A DNA stretch of 64,000 nt from positions 124,001-188,000 of the forward strand of contig MU626260.1 in NCBI GenBank assembly GCA_025603075.1, in the 5' to 3' direction. Every line of letters begins with the position of its first letter. The first letter of the stretch is position 1. The notes under the pieces were generated by a model, which searched no databases, had not been told where the DNA came from, and saw only the letters and a program-made list of their open reading frames with translations. This DNA comes from Neoconidiobolus thromboides FSU 785. Lineage: Eukaryota; Entomophthoromycota; Entomophthoromycetes; Entomophthorales; Neoconidiobolaceae. Of the stretch, positions 47,941 to 60,119 are shown one piece after another. Position numbers and translations under genes: made by a program.

Positions 47941-49962
47941 TTAACTCTCTTGATCTCTTAATTTTGATTTTTCAAATAATTGATTATCAATTAAACATTT
48001 GAATTTTTCAACTTCTTTTTTCAGTTCCATTATGTTTTCATCTTTTACTATTATTTCTGCTTGACTTTGATTTACTTTGTCCGTTAAGTTTTGATTCTTA
48101 GATTCTAACTCATTAACCTATTTAGAATAAAAAATAAAAAATAAATTAATTAAAATAAATTATAATCAAAAAATATTAAATTAATTCCTTACCTTTAATA
48201 ATAATTTTTGACGTTCTTCTTCCTTTTGTTTCATTTCAATACTAACTTCTAAGTTCAAATTCATCTGTTGTTGATTTTTATCTTTTTCATTTTGATAAGC
48301 TTCCCATAAACTGTTAATACTATCCAACTCGCCCGTATTAAAACAATTAGCCCTAAGAATAAAAGAAATAATAAATTAATATTTAACTCGTAATGTTTGA
48401 ATAACTGATAAATCAATATTTACCATTCGATTGATTTTGAATTGACTGTAGCTAATGTCTTTTCCATCTCTTCAATATAATCTTGTTTTCTTTTGATTTT
48501 ATTTTCTAAAGATAAATAAGATTCCTTTAATAATAAATGCTGAGATTGGGAATAGTTAATGAATTCTTTTTCTTTTTTTAATAAGATATATTGTTGTTCT
48601 AATTTATTATGCTTTTCTTTTAGAACTAATTCAAAGTTTATTAAGATGTTGTTTTATTGTTATCTAAGTTTATGTTTACCTTGATACTCTTTAACAACTA
48701 ATTCCAAAGTTTTTGGATCATCGGAATCTACTTGTGTATTTTGATTCTTTTCTAATTCTAGATTAAGTTTCATTAATTTGGTTATTTCTTCCTCTTTTGA
48801 AATGAGTTGAGATTCTAGATTATCAATCTGTAGTAAATTATCAATTATTATATAAATTAAACTATTTTAATAAGTCACTTACTTGTTCTTTAAACTCTTT
48901 ATCTTTATTATTTAGTTGTAAATTTAATAACTCAATATTTTGTTGGCTTTCTTTTGATTGAATTTCTAATATAGAAATCGTATGTTTTAGACTTATAATT
49001 TCATCTTTTAACTGATCTATTATTATTTTATCATTTTTACTATTAACTTTTTCCTAATATTTACTTATTAATATCACTTTGTCAAAATAATAAATTATTT
49101 AATACCTGTAAACTTTCAACTTGTTTCTTTAATTCGTTAATTTGTTCTTCCAATTTTTCATTATTATTTTGTTTTTCAGTTATCTGTTGTTTCAATTGCT
49201 TTTAAAAAATTAATAATTTGAATAATAATAAGTATTAGGAGTTTAAACTTACATTAATACAATACTCTTTCTCATCAATTTGATTCTGTAATTTTTCCAA
49301 TCTCCTTTCACTAGTTAATTTTAACATTCTGTAATCTGTGGTTAAACTAGTATAATTATATTTCATTTCATTATAATCTAAAGATAGCTTTTTATCTAAT
49401 ATAAAAACAAAAAGTTCCTATTAATGATTAATTTTCAAGTAATAATATTAACTTACTTTGCTCAACGATTCCTTCTGGGTAAATAGGTACCATAGCTTTA
49501 ACTTGTTCTTTAATTTTTTGTAATTTATCTAAGTCAAAGATAGATGACTATTAATGATTTAGCTTCAATTACTTCAAGCTACTTAATAAAAAAATAGCTT
49601 ACAAAACTTTGATCTATTTAAATACAAATGTTAAAATTCAAATCGCAATTTAAAAATTTAATATTACCTTTTACATCCTGAATACTCCCTTCTTTGTCCC
49701 CAGAATCCAACTTTAAAAAATTATTACCATGACCACTATCCTAAAATATCAACTTAATCTTCCCTCTCGTTTTCAAAATATAATTTATAATTCTCACCTT
49801 ACTTCTCCTTTTACCACTCATATCCGAACAAACAGTGATATCATCTCGATCAGTTACTTCAGAATGTTGACTTCCCCCTTTATTACTATAAGCTAAGGAT
49901 AAATGTGATCGACTACTCCCTCCTTGACTCCTAATCCTCTTTTTAGCTCGATTAGCAAACAT
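47941..49962 (-). CDS. Coiled-coil protein, function unknown
   Basis: About nine exons run from the start at 49962 (MFANRAKKRIRSQGG) to TAA at 47941-47943. A basic, Ser-rich head (residues about 1-75) is followed by SSIFDLDKLQKIKEQVKAM and PIYPEGIVEQ. After that comes an almost uninterrupted heptad-type coiled coil: LTSERRLEKLQNQIDEKEY, QLKQQITEKQNNNEKLEEQ and INELKKQVESLQ. The coil continues to the C-terminus, which ends KSKLRDQES. I cannot assign a family. It converges on the CPAP-like gene with only 120 bp between their stops, so a cytoskeletal or spindle-pole role is conceivable but unproven. Exon edges in the middle are approximate. Confidence 0.65.
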
Positions 49963-50658
49963 TGGAAATTTGAATTAGGAAAAAATATGAAAATGATTTT
50001 TCTGAGACTAAAAATTCAACGTAATAAATTTGGACTTTCTTAGAAACCTTAAATCATTTTTAAAAAATTGAAAAAGTTAGAATAGATAGCAAAATTGATA
50101 TTATCCTTAGTTAAAAGTATAGTGATAGAAGGAGTTATATGAAAAAAATTGTCCCAAGTAAAAACTATTCACATTAAATAATTTATTATCAAACGTTCCT
50201 TAAAAAACTCTATTTTAAACCTTTAGAAACTTAAGTATAAATACGAATAGTTGAATATTGCTCATTGACTTTAAAAATTATTTCGATAAAATCTATACAA
50301 CTCTAATTAATTGTAAAATTGAATACTTGAACTGATAAATAGCATAAAAAAGGATACACAAATAATAATACAACTAGTAAGAGATATAGTTTAATCATTA
50401 TCAAACTAAAAAAATAGTAACAACTAATAGTCATTATACTTTTACAAATTAATATCATCATTGATTTGTCTTATTTCAAAACCTAAAACCATCTATATCA
50501 ATACAAATAAAATTAAGTTGAATACTAACTCAATTACCTATATCATTATTAACTTGTCTTAATATTCCAATTATGAATTTTAACCTTATAATCAACATTT
50601 TTCTATTTTTACAAAAATTTAGATTTGATAAATACAGTTTAATCTTAATAAATTTATA
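49963..50658. other. Intergenic region
   Basis: About 700 bp, AT-rich, between the coiled-coil gene start and the tRNA. No feature recognised beyond the presumed promoter. Confidence 0.5.
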
Positions 50659-50740
50659 GGCAACTTGCCCGAGAGGTCTAAGGGGTCAGGTTTAGGCCCT
50701 GATATGGAAACATGCGAGGGTTCGAACCCCTCAGTTGTCA
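50659..50740 (+). tRNA. tRNA-Leu (anticodon UAG)
   Basis: An 82-nt class II tRNA. The acceptor stem GGCAACT pairs with AGTTGTC (one G-U pair), with A as discriminator base. The anticodon stem TCAGG/CCTGA encloses the loop TTTAGGC, so the anticodon is TAG, decoding CUA/CUN leucine codons. The long variable arm (ATATGGAAACATG) is typical of tRNA-Leu. The T arm is GAGGGTTCGAACCCCTC, which includes the internal B box. No intron is present. It is the only tRNA seen in the window. Confidence 0.95.
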
Positions 50741-50746
50741 TTTTTT
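50741..50746 (+). terminator. RNA polymerase III terminator of tRNA-Leu
   Basis: A run of six T directly after the tRNA discriminator base, the standard Pol III stop signal. Confidence 0.8.
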
Positions 50747-52127
50747 AAAAATTAAAATAAATGTTTTTTAATATTTGATATCTCTTGATAATAAAAAAAT
50801 TATTGTAAACTTTTTTTAAATCATTTTTAGATTAAAAACTACGACTGCTAATTGCTATTTAAGTGTTTTTAATTTTATTAAAAAATCATAATCAAATATT
50901 AAATATTAATATTAGATTAAATAATTATTACTATTCTGAGACCTAACACTTATAATCAGCATTGATAAAACATCTTATATCTTTATAACATGAAAAACAA
51001 ATAGCTATAAAGTACAGCAACAAAGAAAATATAGTTAATTTTATTACTATAAAATTTAAACATTTTTTTTAAGATTTATTTTATTGAATTCAACTCAACT
51101 ATGGTCAATTTAAATTGATTTAAAATATTAGTTAAGACTTTTTTAGGACAGAAAACCTTTATTAACAGTTACACTCAAATTTAGCAACATTTTCTTTAAG
51201 ATTCAATTTATTAAGTGGGGAAACTGTTTCAATGTTTTGTCTAATTTTTAGTACCATTATTATCTTTATAATATAATAAGCTTTAAGTTTCATTTTGCAT
51301 CACCTAAAACTTAATTAGACTGTCTGTTACATATTAGTTTTGTGTTTATTCTTTTATTTGAAAAAAATATAATTTAAAATACAAAAATCAATAAAAGAGT
51401 CAAACCATTATTCTATCCGCTAGGTTCTTTGATATAAATTACCATAGGTTTTTTTAATTGAACTTTTAATGCATTCATTTATATAATTTTTTTTGATGTA
51501 AATCAAACATTCTAGTTTGAGCAAAAAGGCCATAGTATAAAAAGGGGTATTATAATGGATAATGATGTTTTAATTTATAAATTTATTTAGAACGTTTGAA
51601 TACTTTGAAAATTCTGATTTTAAAACAATATCAATTAAGAATTTAAAATCAGAATATAAGTTAACTTAGCATTTATTTTTAGAACCATAGAAAATCACAA
51701 TTTACTAAATAGAACACAATCTTAGTATATAAATTCCTTATATTCTGGATTTTATTACCTTCAGTGAACTTCTGGCCAATAGGATATATCAATAGTACTT
51801 GAATCTATTTATATCATATACTTTAATTCTTTATTATAATTTTGTGGCTCCCTAGCTCGTTTAATATAAAACTAATTACACCATTTAATTGGCCAATTGA
51901 CTTCATTAACAAATCAAATCCCTAAAAATGTATTTGAATCCAAATATGGAGGATTAATTTGAATAGTTTTTATGGTACAAAAGTTCCCCTTATATTATAT
52001 ACCTGAGGTACCTTCAGATGACCAAATTATGATGATTCCATTGGTTTACCAGAAGACTTATATTGCATATCCAAACATCAATATTCTTCCATCCTTTTCT
52101 ATCTAATTAATTCAACTAATTTCTAAT
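50747..52127. other. Intergenic region
   Basis: About 1.4 kb between the tRNA and the secreted-protein gene. No exon or repeat recognised. CCAAT occurs near 51775 and 51894. The DNA just before 52128 turns pyrimidine-rich, as in highly expressed promoters. Confidence 0.5.
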
Positions 52128-53147
52128 ATGAGGATATTTAATTTTTTACTTATAGCTTTAATCTTTTGCTTAACTGTTGTATATACCCAAGATCAAGGGG
52201 GTGCCTCTGGTAATCCTAATGATGCTCAAAAGACTCCTGAAAAGGTAGAGGACCCAAAGCCAAGTGGAAACCCTCCTGCTGGTCAAAATGATGAAGATAA
52301 AAAGAAAGCCGAGGAAGCTAAAAAAGCTGAAGAAGCTAAAAAAGCTGAAGAAGCTAAAAAAGCTGAAGAAGAAAAAAAGAAGGCTGATGATGCTAAAAAA
52401 GCTGAAGAAGACAAAAAGAAGGATGATGGAAAGAAAGATGATGGTAAAAAAGATGATGGTAAAAAGGACGATGGAAAAAAAGATGATGGAAAAAAAGATG
52501 ATGGAAAAAAAGATGATGACAAAAAAGATGACAAAAAGAAGGAGGAAGATACTCCAGAATGGGAAGAAATTGATATGGAGAAATTCAAGCAACCTAAAGA
52601 TAGCGATGATGTAATCCTTTATCCTGTCTACCCAACTGGTGATAGTAGAACCGTTAAATCTGGAGATCAAATTAAAATTTTATGGTATTATAAAACTCCA
52701 CAAAACGATAATGAGAAAAAGAATTTTATCTTTAAGCTGAAAGATATTGAAAAGATTCAAATTGATTATATGACTGGATCTGATATGCAAAACGCTTTTA
52801 TTGAAAAAGTTGGTGATTTTAAAAGTGGAACTAGAGATGCCAAATATACTATTCCAAAAACCAAATATAAGGGTGAATACTTTTTCTTCCGATTCACCCT
52901 CGTTCCTAAAGACAAAGATGCTAAACCTGGTTTATCTTGGACTACTCGTTTTGATGTTTTCAATACTGATAAAGGAAAATTCCTTGAAGCCACAAATGAC
53001 GATCCTTCTACATCAACTACAGTTGAAACTTTCAAAGGTGTCAAAGAAACAGCTAGTACTTATATTGGCAGTTTCTCCATGGTATCTGGACCCTCTACTT
53101 TATTAGTCATTTTGATTTCTGGATTAGCTTCATTATTGTTTATTTGA
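52128..53147 (+). CDS. Secreted GPI-anchored protein with Lys/Asp repeats and Kre9/Knh1-like domain
   Basis: A single exon of 339 residues. A signal peptide (MRIFNFLLIALIFCLTVVYT) is followed by a low-complexity charged region. First come AEEAKKAEEAKK-type repeats, then about six KKDDG units (about 52417-52530). A beta-rich domain follows (VILYPVYPTGDSRTVKSGDQ, IKILWYYKT, TRDAKYTIPKTKYKGEYFFF). Its G-D-x-I-x-I-x-W core resembles the Kre9/Knh1-type Ig-like domain of fungal wall proteins. The C-terminus has a Ser/Thr stretch and a hydrophobic tail (GPSTLLVILISGLASLLFI), a GPI signal. The charged repeats could act as a flexible spacer or bind wall polymers. The exact function is unknown. Open frames on the other strand here are shadows of the repeats. 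Confidence 0.75.
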   Translation: MRIFNFLLIALIFCLTVVYTQDQGGASGNPNDAQKTPEKVEDPKPSGNPPAGQNDEDKKKAEEAKKAEEAKKAEEAKKAEEEKKKADDAKKAEEDKKKDDGKKDDGKKDDGKKDDGKKDDGKKDDGKKDDDKKDDKKKEEDTPEWEEIDMEKFKQPKDSDDVILYPVYPTGDSRTVKSGDQIKILWYYKTPQNDNEKKNFIFKLKDIEKIQIDYMTGSDMQNAFIEKVGDFKSGTRDAKYTIPKTKYKGEYFFFRFTLVPKDKDAKPGLSWTTRFDVFNTDKGKFLEATNDDPSTSTTVETFKGVKETASTYIGSFSMVSGPSTLLVILISGLASLLFI

Positions 53148-54256
53148 ATATAAGATCCAAATAAAGTGTAATTAAAGTCAAAAAATTTGAACTTTGATTT
53201 TAAATTGTATATTTATTTTTTTATAACTTATTAGATTATTTTTAAAGAGATGGCTCTCTTATTTTCTACATAAAAGTAATGTAAATTAAAATCGGGCTAA
53301 AACCGAAAATTAAATAGCAGTAATTCATTTTTCAGCCTAGAATTTTTATTTCGTGGCTTAAAATTAAACTTTTAGGTTTAAAAAAAATTCAAATCCATGT
53401 ACATGTCAAAATCCTTTATAGTTCAAATAATATTTTAATATATGAAAATCTATTGCTCTTAATCAAATTCTTGTCATTTATAGTCAAGTCATTTCAAACA
53501 TTATCGTACTGTTCTCATTTATTTGTATTCAACATTGCCATGAAAAGTTCAATACTAAAGTTATAAATTAAACTTGCCCTAAAAAAGCCACAGTTATCAC
53601 GGCACCGAAGTTTATTAAAATGTGATCACAAAATGACTTAAAGTAGCTTAGTTTCAATATACAAAATTAAAACTTAACTTAATATAGCCCTCAATACCGT
53701 ATTTATAGTAAACTGGGTATCTAATTAAGAAAAAAAAGCGATGTTGAGATTTTTAAGCTTTTAAAGCCCAAGATGCATAAATAAACGTTTATAAAGAATG
53801 ATCCTTTGTCGAGTATTCTTTAATTATCTTTGATCCTGTCCTCTTGAATTGGACACACAAGAATATTTTTAAACTTTTGTAACTAATATAGTACATGGAT
53901 TTACAGCTTTGAAATTTTAAATAAAGATCAAAAAACAAATCGTCTAAACCAAAATATTATTATTAATTTTATTTAATTTTATTACACTTAGACAATAAAA
54001 GAAAAAAAATAGTATATTTATATTGAAACATTATAGCAAACAATATATTAATGTTACATTCTAATTTTATATAGCAAATATAAATATTATAGATCTAATG
54101 CTGCATATTAAAATTTTATTAAAAAAATTTGGAAATACTTAATGAATTTTATTAAAATCTAATAAACAGAAAACTAAAATATGCGTTGTTTTATTATAAA
54201 ATAGGTATATAGTTATGGTTTATAAAATTAGAAGATGGTACTACTTTTTATTGCGT
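53148..54256. other. Convergent intergenic region
   Basis: About 1.1 kb between two secreted-protein genes that converge. AT-rich; no gene or repeat recognised. Confidence 0.5.
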
Positions 54257-55936
54257 TTAATCTCTGATACACTTTCCTCCTTTTTGTCCTGGGAAGTTGT
54301 AGCAATTGAATCCTTCATTACAGGTTTCTGAAAGAGTCCATTTTCCTCCAATACATTTAAGTACTACTTTACCAGTTTCTTTGTGGGTACAAGCAAATTC
54401 CCATGGATCACTTCCACAAGGAGTTCCTTCCTTACGGTTGAATGGGGAATATTGTGGGTTGTTTGGGTTCATTGGATCATCACTTGGTTCTGGAACAGTT
54501 GAAGTGGTAGTAGTGGTAGAGGTAGTAGTTGAAGTACTTACTGGAGTAGTGCTAGTACTAGTGGCAGTTGAGGTAGAGCTAGCACTGGTTGAAGTTGAGG
54601 TAACAGCTGAAGTTGAGGTAGAGCTGGCACTGGTTGAAGTTGAGGTAACAGCTGAAGTTGAGGTAGAGCTGGCACTAGTTGAGGTAGAGGTAGCACTTGA
54701 TGAAGTTTCAGTTGATGAAGTAACAGCTGAGGTAGAGCTGGCACTGGTTGAAGTTTCAGTTGATGAAGTTTCATAAGTAGAAGTAGCATCGGTAGTGGTA
54801 ACTACAATGGTGGAAGTAACAGTGCTTTCACCGTCGGTAGAGGTAACTACAACGGTGGAAGTGGATGGACCAGCAGTTGAGGTGCTATAGCTTGGTTCTT
54901 CATCACATTCAGTAACAGTTAAATAAAGATCTTCACAGTCACCTGAAGTAGCTGGGGTAGATACAACTGGGGTAGTTTCGTAGGTTGGAGTAGAAACAAC
55001 TGGAGTAGAAACAACTGGGGTAGATACGACTGGAGTAGTTTCGTAGGTTGGGGTAGATACAACTGAGGTAATAGCTTCGGTTGATGAAGTAATAGTGTAA
55101 ATTGGTGTAGAAACNNNNNNNNNNNNNNNNNNNNNNNNNNNNNNNNNNNNNNNNNNNNNNNNNNNNNNNNNNNNNNNNNNNNNNNNNNNNNNNNNNNNNN
55201 NNNNNNNNNNNNNNNNNNNNNNNNNNNNNNNNNNNNNNNNNNNNNNNNNNNNNNNNNNNNNNNNNNNNNNNNNNNNNNNNNNNNNNNNNNNNNNNNNNNN
55301 NNNNNNNNNNNNNNNNNNNNNNNNNNNNNNNNNNNNNNNNNNNNNNNNNNNNNNNNNNNNNNNNNNNNNNNNNNNNNNNNNNNNNNNNNNNNNNNNNNNN
55401 NNNNCTGGAGTAGATACAACTGGAGTAGTTTCGTAGGTTGGAGTAGAAACAACTGAGGTGGTAGCTTCAGTTGATGAAGTGATGGTGTAAGATGGAGTAG
55501 AAACATTGGTGGTTGAGGCAGTACCAGTAGTTTCAGTTTCATCGCAGTCGTCAGTTGGATAACCAGTAACAATTGTAGTTACTTCATCATCACAATCGTC
55601 TTCTGAGGTGGTAGAGGTTGTGTATGATGGGGTGGTGGTTGAAGCACTTGATGATGTTTCTGAGGTTACAATGTAAGTCTGGGTAGACTCAGTACTTGCT
55701 GAAGTGGTTGAAGTAATAGCGCTGCTAGTGGATACAGTAGTTGAGGATGAGACTGAAGAGCTTGATCCAGTGTTATAAGTTTCAGAAGTGGTTACTGGAG
55801 TACTTACTGAAGAAGAGGAAGTGGCAGTTGGAACTGAGTATGATGGAGTTGTTACTGGTTCAGTGATAGCATATTCTGCGTGAGCAGAGATAGCAAAAAG
55901 AACGGCAAGGGTAACTGGAGTAAATTTAGCGAACAT
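54257..55936 (-). CDS. Secreted Ser/Thr-rich protein with CBM19-like cysteine module
   Basis: One exon, interrupted by an assembly gap. A signal peptide (MFAKFTPVTLAVLFAISAHA) leads a very long Ser/Thr/Val/Pro stretch, surely heavily O-glycosylated. Repeat units include PVVSTPTYETTPVVSTP on both sides of the gap and TSTSASSTSTSAVTS three times near 54590-54690. Two short acidic cysteine inserts interrupt it (EDDCDDEVTT and SGDCEDLYLTVTECDEEPS). The C-terminal 55 residues hold six cysteines: GTPCGSDPWEFACT, VLKCIGGKWTLSETC, GFNCYNFPGQKGGKC. The spacing resembles CBM19 chitin-binding modules of fungal chitinases. No catalytic domain is visible, so a wall-associated or adhesin role is likely. 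The residue count across the gap is unreliable. Confidence 0.7.
   Translation of the reverse strand: MFAKFTPVTLAVLFAISAHAEYAITEPVTTPSYSVPTATSSSSVSTPVTTSETYNTGSSSSVSSSTTVSTSSAITSTTSASTESTQTYIVTSETSSSASTTTPSYTTSTTSEDDCDDEVTTIVTGYPTDDCDETETTGTASTTNVSTPSYTITSSTEATTSVVSTPTYETTPVVSTPXXXXXXXXXXXXXXXXXXXXXXXXXXXXXXXXXXXXXXXXXXXXXXXXXXXXXXXXXXXXXXXXXXXXXXXXXXXXXXXXXXXXXXXXXXXXXXXXXVSTPIYTITSSTEAITSVVSTPTYETTPVVSTPVVSTPVVSTPTYETTPVVSTPATSGDCEDLYLTVTECDEEPSYSTSTAGPSTSTVVVTSTDGESTVTSTIVVTTTDATSTYETSSTETSTSASSTSAVTSSTETSSSATSTSTSASSTSTSAVTSTSTSASSTSTSAVTSTSTSASSTSTATSTSTTPVSTSTTTSTTTTTSTVPEPSDDPMNPNNPQYSPFNRKEGTPCGSDPWEFACTHKETGKVVLKCIGGKWTLSETCNEGFNCYNFPGQKGGKCIRD
55115..55404. other. Assembly gap (290 N)
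   Basis: A run of N inside the repeat region of the secreted protein. Nearly the same repeat borders both sides, so the assembler probably failed across a tandem array, and the true length may differ. Confidence 0.98.
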
Positions 55937-57653
55937 TATAAATTAGATATAATAAACAAGGAAAATTTTAAAAATGAAATTATTTAAATATTAGATGAGC
56001 GTTCCAAGAAGTGAAGGAAACAAAGAATAAATTTTTAATTTATGTGTCCACCACCTTAATTTTTAAAGGTGTTCTATTTAAAGCTGTGTTGTTCTTAGCA
56101 GGAATTAGGAATAACTCCAGCTTTGATTAATTAATTAGACAGAATACTAGTTTTTAATAAGATATCCCGGAGTTTCCAGTTTAATTATAGAATTTGATGA
56201 TATTAACCTTCTTAAAAAGTAAAACCCACTACTGGTCGCCATAGATGATTGGTTACGATCTTGGAATTAGCACCATTCCCAAAATTATGCCCAAAGCTAG
56301 AGCCAATAAAGGAGATGTAAACCTCGAAATTTATTATTAGAACAATAAATTGTTGAAATAGATAGAATACAGCGCAATAACAAAAATCATAGATAACTCA
56401 AGAATTGAATACTAATATTTTACAGAATGAGATCATGATGAGTAGAAACCTATTTATTTTTAGAAATTACACTATTAAAATGAGCTATTAGTTAGAATTG
56501 TTTTTGTATATTCCATCTATTAAAAATCAACAAAATTAATAAGTCGTTGTATTCAAGCTCTAAGCCATATTCTCATATATAATAGGACAATAAAAATAAT
56601 TTATTAATGAGTTCTATTAATTATTTTTAAATTCATTTTATTTAAATTTAGAATTAAGATATTATAAAGTATCATTGTTAGATAACAATTACAATTATTT
56701 ATTTATTTGTACTTATACTTATACTTGAAGTATTTAATGATCTTGATATTGTTTAAAACGTTTTTATCTTTAAGCTTACAGTACCTTTTAATTTGACGTG
56801 GTAAGTGGTTCAATCCACTTATGCTTCAATTCAATTTTAATTTAATGTGCTTAAATTGTAACGGTATCAAATACTGATCATTTTGTTTAATAATATGGTA
56901 ATATCATGCAGGCGAATTCATTATATACAAATACTTAATAATAATTAGACATTATTAATATAATGAAAACAAAACGAAAATAACTAATAAGATACCAAAA
57001 TCTTGGTCATTTTGCCTGGCTTTATTCTAATGTAATAAAAACTAAGCACCCCTTTTTAGCTTTCGGATTTTAATTAACTCAATTTTAGCTAAAAAATATC
57101 CTTTACTATTAAGTTATACTCCTTAATATCTTTACTAGTTTCTTGTTTTGATTAAATTGCTAAAACAACTAGATATTGTTGCATTATTTCATACCAAAAG
57201 TTAATTTATTATTAAAAATTAAAACAAAATTGAAGGCTAACTCATTCTATTATATATATTTTTTTGATGAGTTATTAAAAATTTACTGATAAAGTTTTTT
57301 TAACTTTATTAAACTAGCTAAAGCCATAGCATAACCAAATAACTTATAAGCTTATAAAAAATACAATTATATATAAAAAATACTATTAGCGAATATAATG
57401 TACATTCTCCATCCGATTTCAATGTTTTAGAATAATTTATTTTCAATTTTAGTTAATATGTCACAATTTCCTTTTATAGATCATCCATGACTGATTCTAA
57501 AAGTTGACTCTTTGATCACATTTTTAACTAAAAAACAGAATTCAAAGTTCGTAGCTTAAAACTTTATGTGATTACAGCGGGTTTGTTTTAATAAAGTGTT
57601 GTTAAATAAGGTCAATAATTATATGATAAAATTTTTGATTTATTATTTGTTTA
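55937..57653. other. Intergenic region
   Basis: About 1.7 kb with no exon seen on either strand. It holds the promoter of the secreted protein (right next to 55937) and the 3' flank of the PPR gene. Confidence 0.5.
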
Positions 57654-60119
57654 TTATTTACCATCCCACTTTACTTTAAACGCATAAAAGCTCTGATAAA
57701 ATTTTGACTCCTTATGGGTTTGTTGTAACTCAGGATATTTAGTTTGAATCAAATGGATAATTTTTATCGCAACTTTAGAATCCTTGTTGCTAAAATAATG
57801 GTCCAAAATAGAGAACAGCCTGTCCGCTTCCAACAATTGATTTCCAAGAATCATTTTTTTGATAATAATAATAATGTCTTTGTTATCTTTCTTCTTAATC
57901 CTGAACAAAGAATCTATCACTTCTAACTGTTGCTGTGAGGTATAACGTCGAGTAATTTGGCTTAGTTTATACACCAATTTGCTATCTAATCGAGTATTAA
58001 ATCTATTCATTGTTAGAATGAAAAACTGCAAATGGTTTGAAAATGCATCGAAATCAGGTTTGTTTCTAATAAAATAATCCAAATAGATATTAAACAAATG
58101 CTCGTTAAACTCAATCTTCTTATAATAAAGGTACATTACTTTATCTATAAAATATGGCAAATCATATCGTATCATTAACTGTAAATATAAATTATAAAAC
58201 TCTAAATGAATGGTTGGCATTTCATTCTTATATCTTTCTTCTATTAATTGTATATCTATTTTACTATTATACTTTCCTGCAAGCTGCAACATTAGCATAT
58301 AATGCTCCAAATTAAATGGGATAGCCTCATTTAGTAGCTGTCTTAAATAACTATTATCTTGTAAATTTGCTAAAACCATACTTTTTAATAAGAATGTTAC
58401 GATATCCGGATCTTGGAATTTGATGCTATCAACAGTACTCCATAATTTCTTCCAAATTGGCATAATGTCCTTATCTTTATTGTTTCTTAATATGTAAATA
58501 TAATAACATCTAATTAGTACTTTATAATTCACCATATCTTTAAACTCTGGATGTGCATCGAATATAGTTTCAATCTTCCACAGAACTTCTTCTGAAGATA
58601 TCGAATTTTTATTTAATAGCTCCAAATAACCCAGTAATACCATGTTTAATTCATTCTTATTTCTGATTTCAATTTGATAGTAATATTCTTGCACCAAAGC
58701 AGGTTTGTTTAATTTGGCAAACACTTTAATCATCTTCAATGAAATTAATTGATCTGGTTGTACTATTTGGAATTTATATAGCTTATTCAATTTCTTTTTC
58801 TTTGTTAGTTGTAAATAATAGTATTCTACTTTATCATACCGCTCGAGTTCACTAAACTTCTCAATAATTGTGTCCAATACAATCCTATCCAATAAATTTT
58901 TTTCACATAAGGTTAATATCACTTCTTCCATTGACTCAACCTCTTTCAATGATGCATAAATTTTAAGTAATTCATTATATCCCTGTACATTTAACTTGAT
59001 CTCTTTTATATTAATCAATAAATTAAACTCTTTCAAATAATACTCTTTATCTAACTTTAGCAAGATTCTAAAAATAGAAAGTAAGATGGCATAACTATAG
59101 TCATCGATTCCAACATAAGTCTCCTTCATCTGCTGTACAATCTGCTGAATCTTAGTTAAATAATATTTATTACTTACTTTATCCTTGTTGATTAATATAA
59201 GCTGATGATAATTCTTAAGCATTATGTTAAATAGAGTTATGTTAGGCTCCAATCCTCGGATAGTCATCTCATTAAAAAAATGCAACACATTATTCAACTG
59301 CTTCTTATCTTTATACCTACTGAAATAAGTGATAAATGAGATATACGTACCTTTATTAAACTTGTACTCTTTTTCTTTTAATTTAAGGTATAAATCCATA
59401 GCCACATCCTGCTTGTTAGATTTCAGAAGCCTAACAAATACTTGATGAACCAGCTTTTTGTTTGGTGTATAATCTACTATCATTTCATTCAAATACTCAA
59501 TAACCAACTCTAACTGGTCCATTTCCAGACTACTTTCAATCACAGCGTAATATGACTCTTCACTATGAATATCATTAATTATCTTTTTACACAACAACTT
59601 ATGTTGGTATTCTTTGTCTTTAAATACCGCCAAAATATGTTTAATCTCATTTCTATCGCCTTCAAACTTTAAAAACAGAGTATCCTTGCCCAAAATTCCT
59701 TCTAAAAAGTTGGTTTCCCTATTTTTGTATTGTCTATTGAGTAGCTGAATCACCCCGCTACTCAACATCAGTTGTATAATATTCACCTTTGGATTTAACG
59801 GTACCGGCTGTTGTTCTTTTAATAGATCTTCAATTAAATTATTTACTCTCTTATTTTCATCGGCACTATCCTTCTTTAGTATCATCTTTAATTCCTCAAG
59901 CTTTGACTTAATCACATCTTCTTTATCTGTGAGTATCTCTGTACTTTCTATATGTTAAGGTTTATTATATGATTTAATGAGTAAATGTGCCTACCTTTTT
60001 TGGACGCTACTTAGAAGGCGTTTACTATTTACCTCTTGTTTAGTTACACCTATTTGCCTCAGTTTGGTCCTGACTAACAGTTCATGCTTTATGATTCCTT
60101 TGTGGAGTAATTTACTCAT
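57654..60119 (-). CDS. Mitochondrial pentatricopeptide repeat (PPR) protein
   Basis: Two exons. A short first exon starts at 60119 (MSKLLHKGIIKHELLVRTKL). The second, from about 59943, contains almost the whole protein and ends at 57654, giving roughly 800 residues. The basic, acid-poor N-terminus suggests mitochondrial import. The body is all-helical with 35-residue repeats: YISFITYFSRYKDKKQLNNV, FFNEMTIRGLEPNITLFNIM, YSYAILLSIFRILLKLDKE and GYNELLKIYASLKEVESMEE. These carry the PPR pattern (Asn/Pro-Asn then T-x-F/Y-N). Such proteins bind mitochondrial RNA for processing or translation. The repeats are worn, as is common in fungal PPRs, so the specific orthologue is not assigned. Confidence 0.75.

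Noticed and set aside
52170-52670. Phe/Ile/Ser-rich and Lys-rich open frames over the KKDDG region
   Set aside because: They are other-frame readings of a low-complexity coding repeat.
54306-54776. Val/Glu-rich open frame on the plus strand
   Set aside because: Antisense of the Ser/Thr repeats of the CBM19-like protein.
56790-56830. Possible tRNA from AGTGGTTCAATCCACT
   Set aside because: It looks like a T arm, but no acceptor, D or anticodon arms can be formed upstream.
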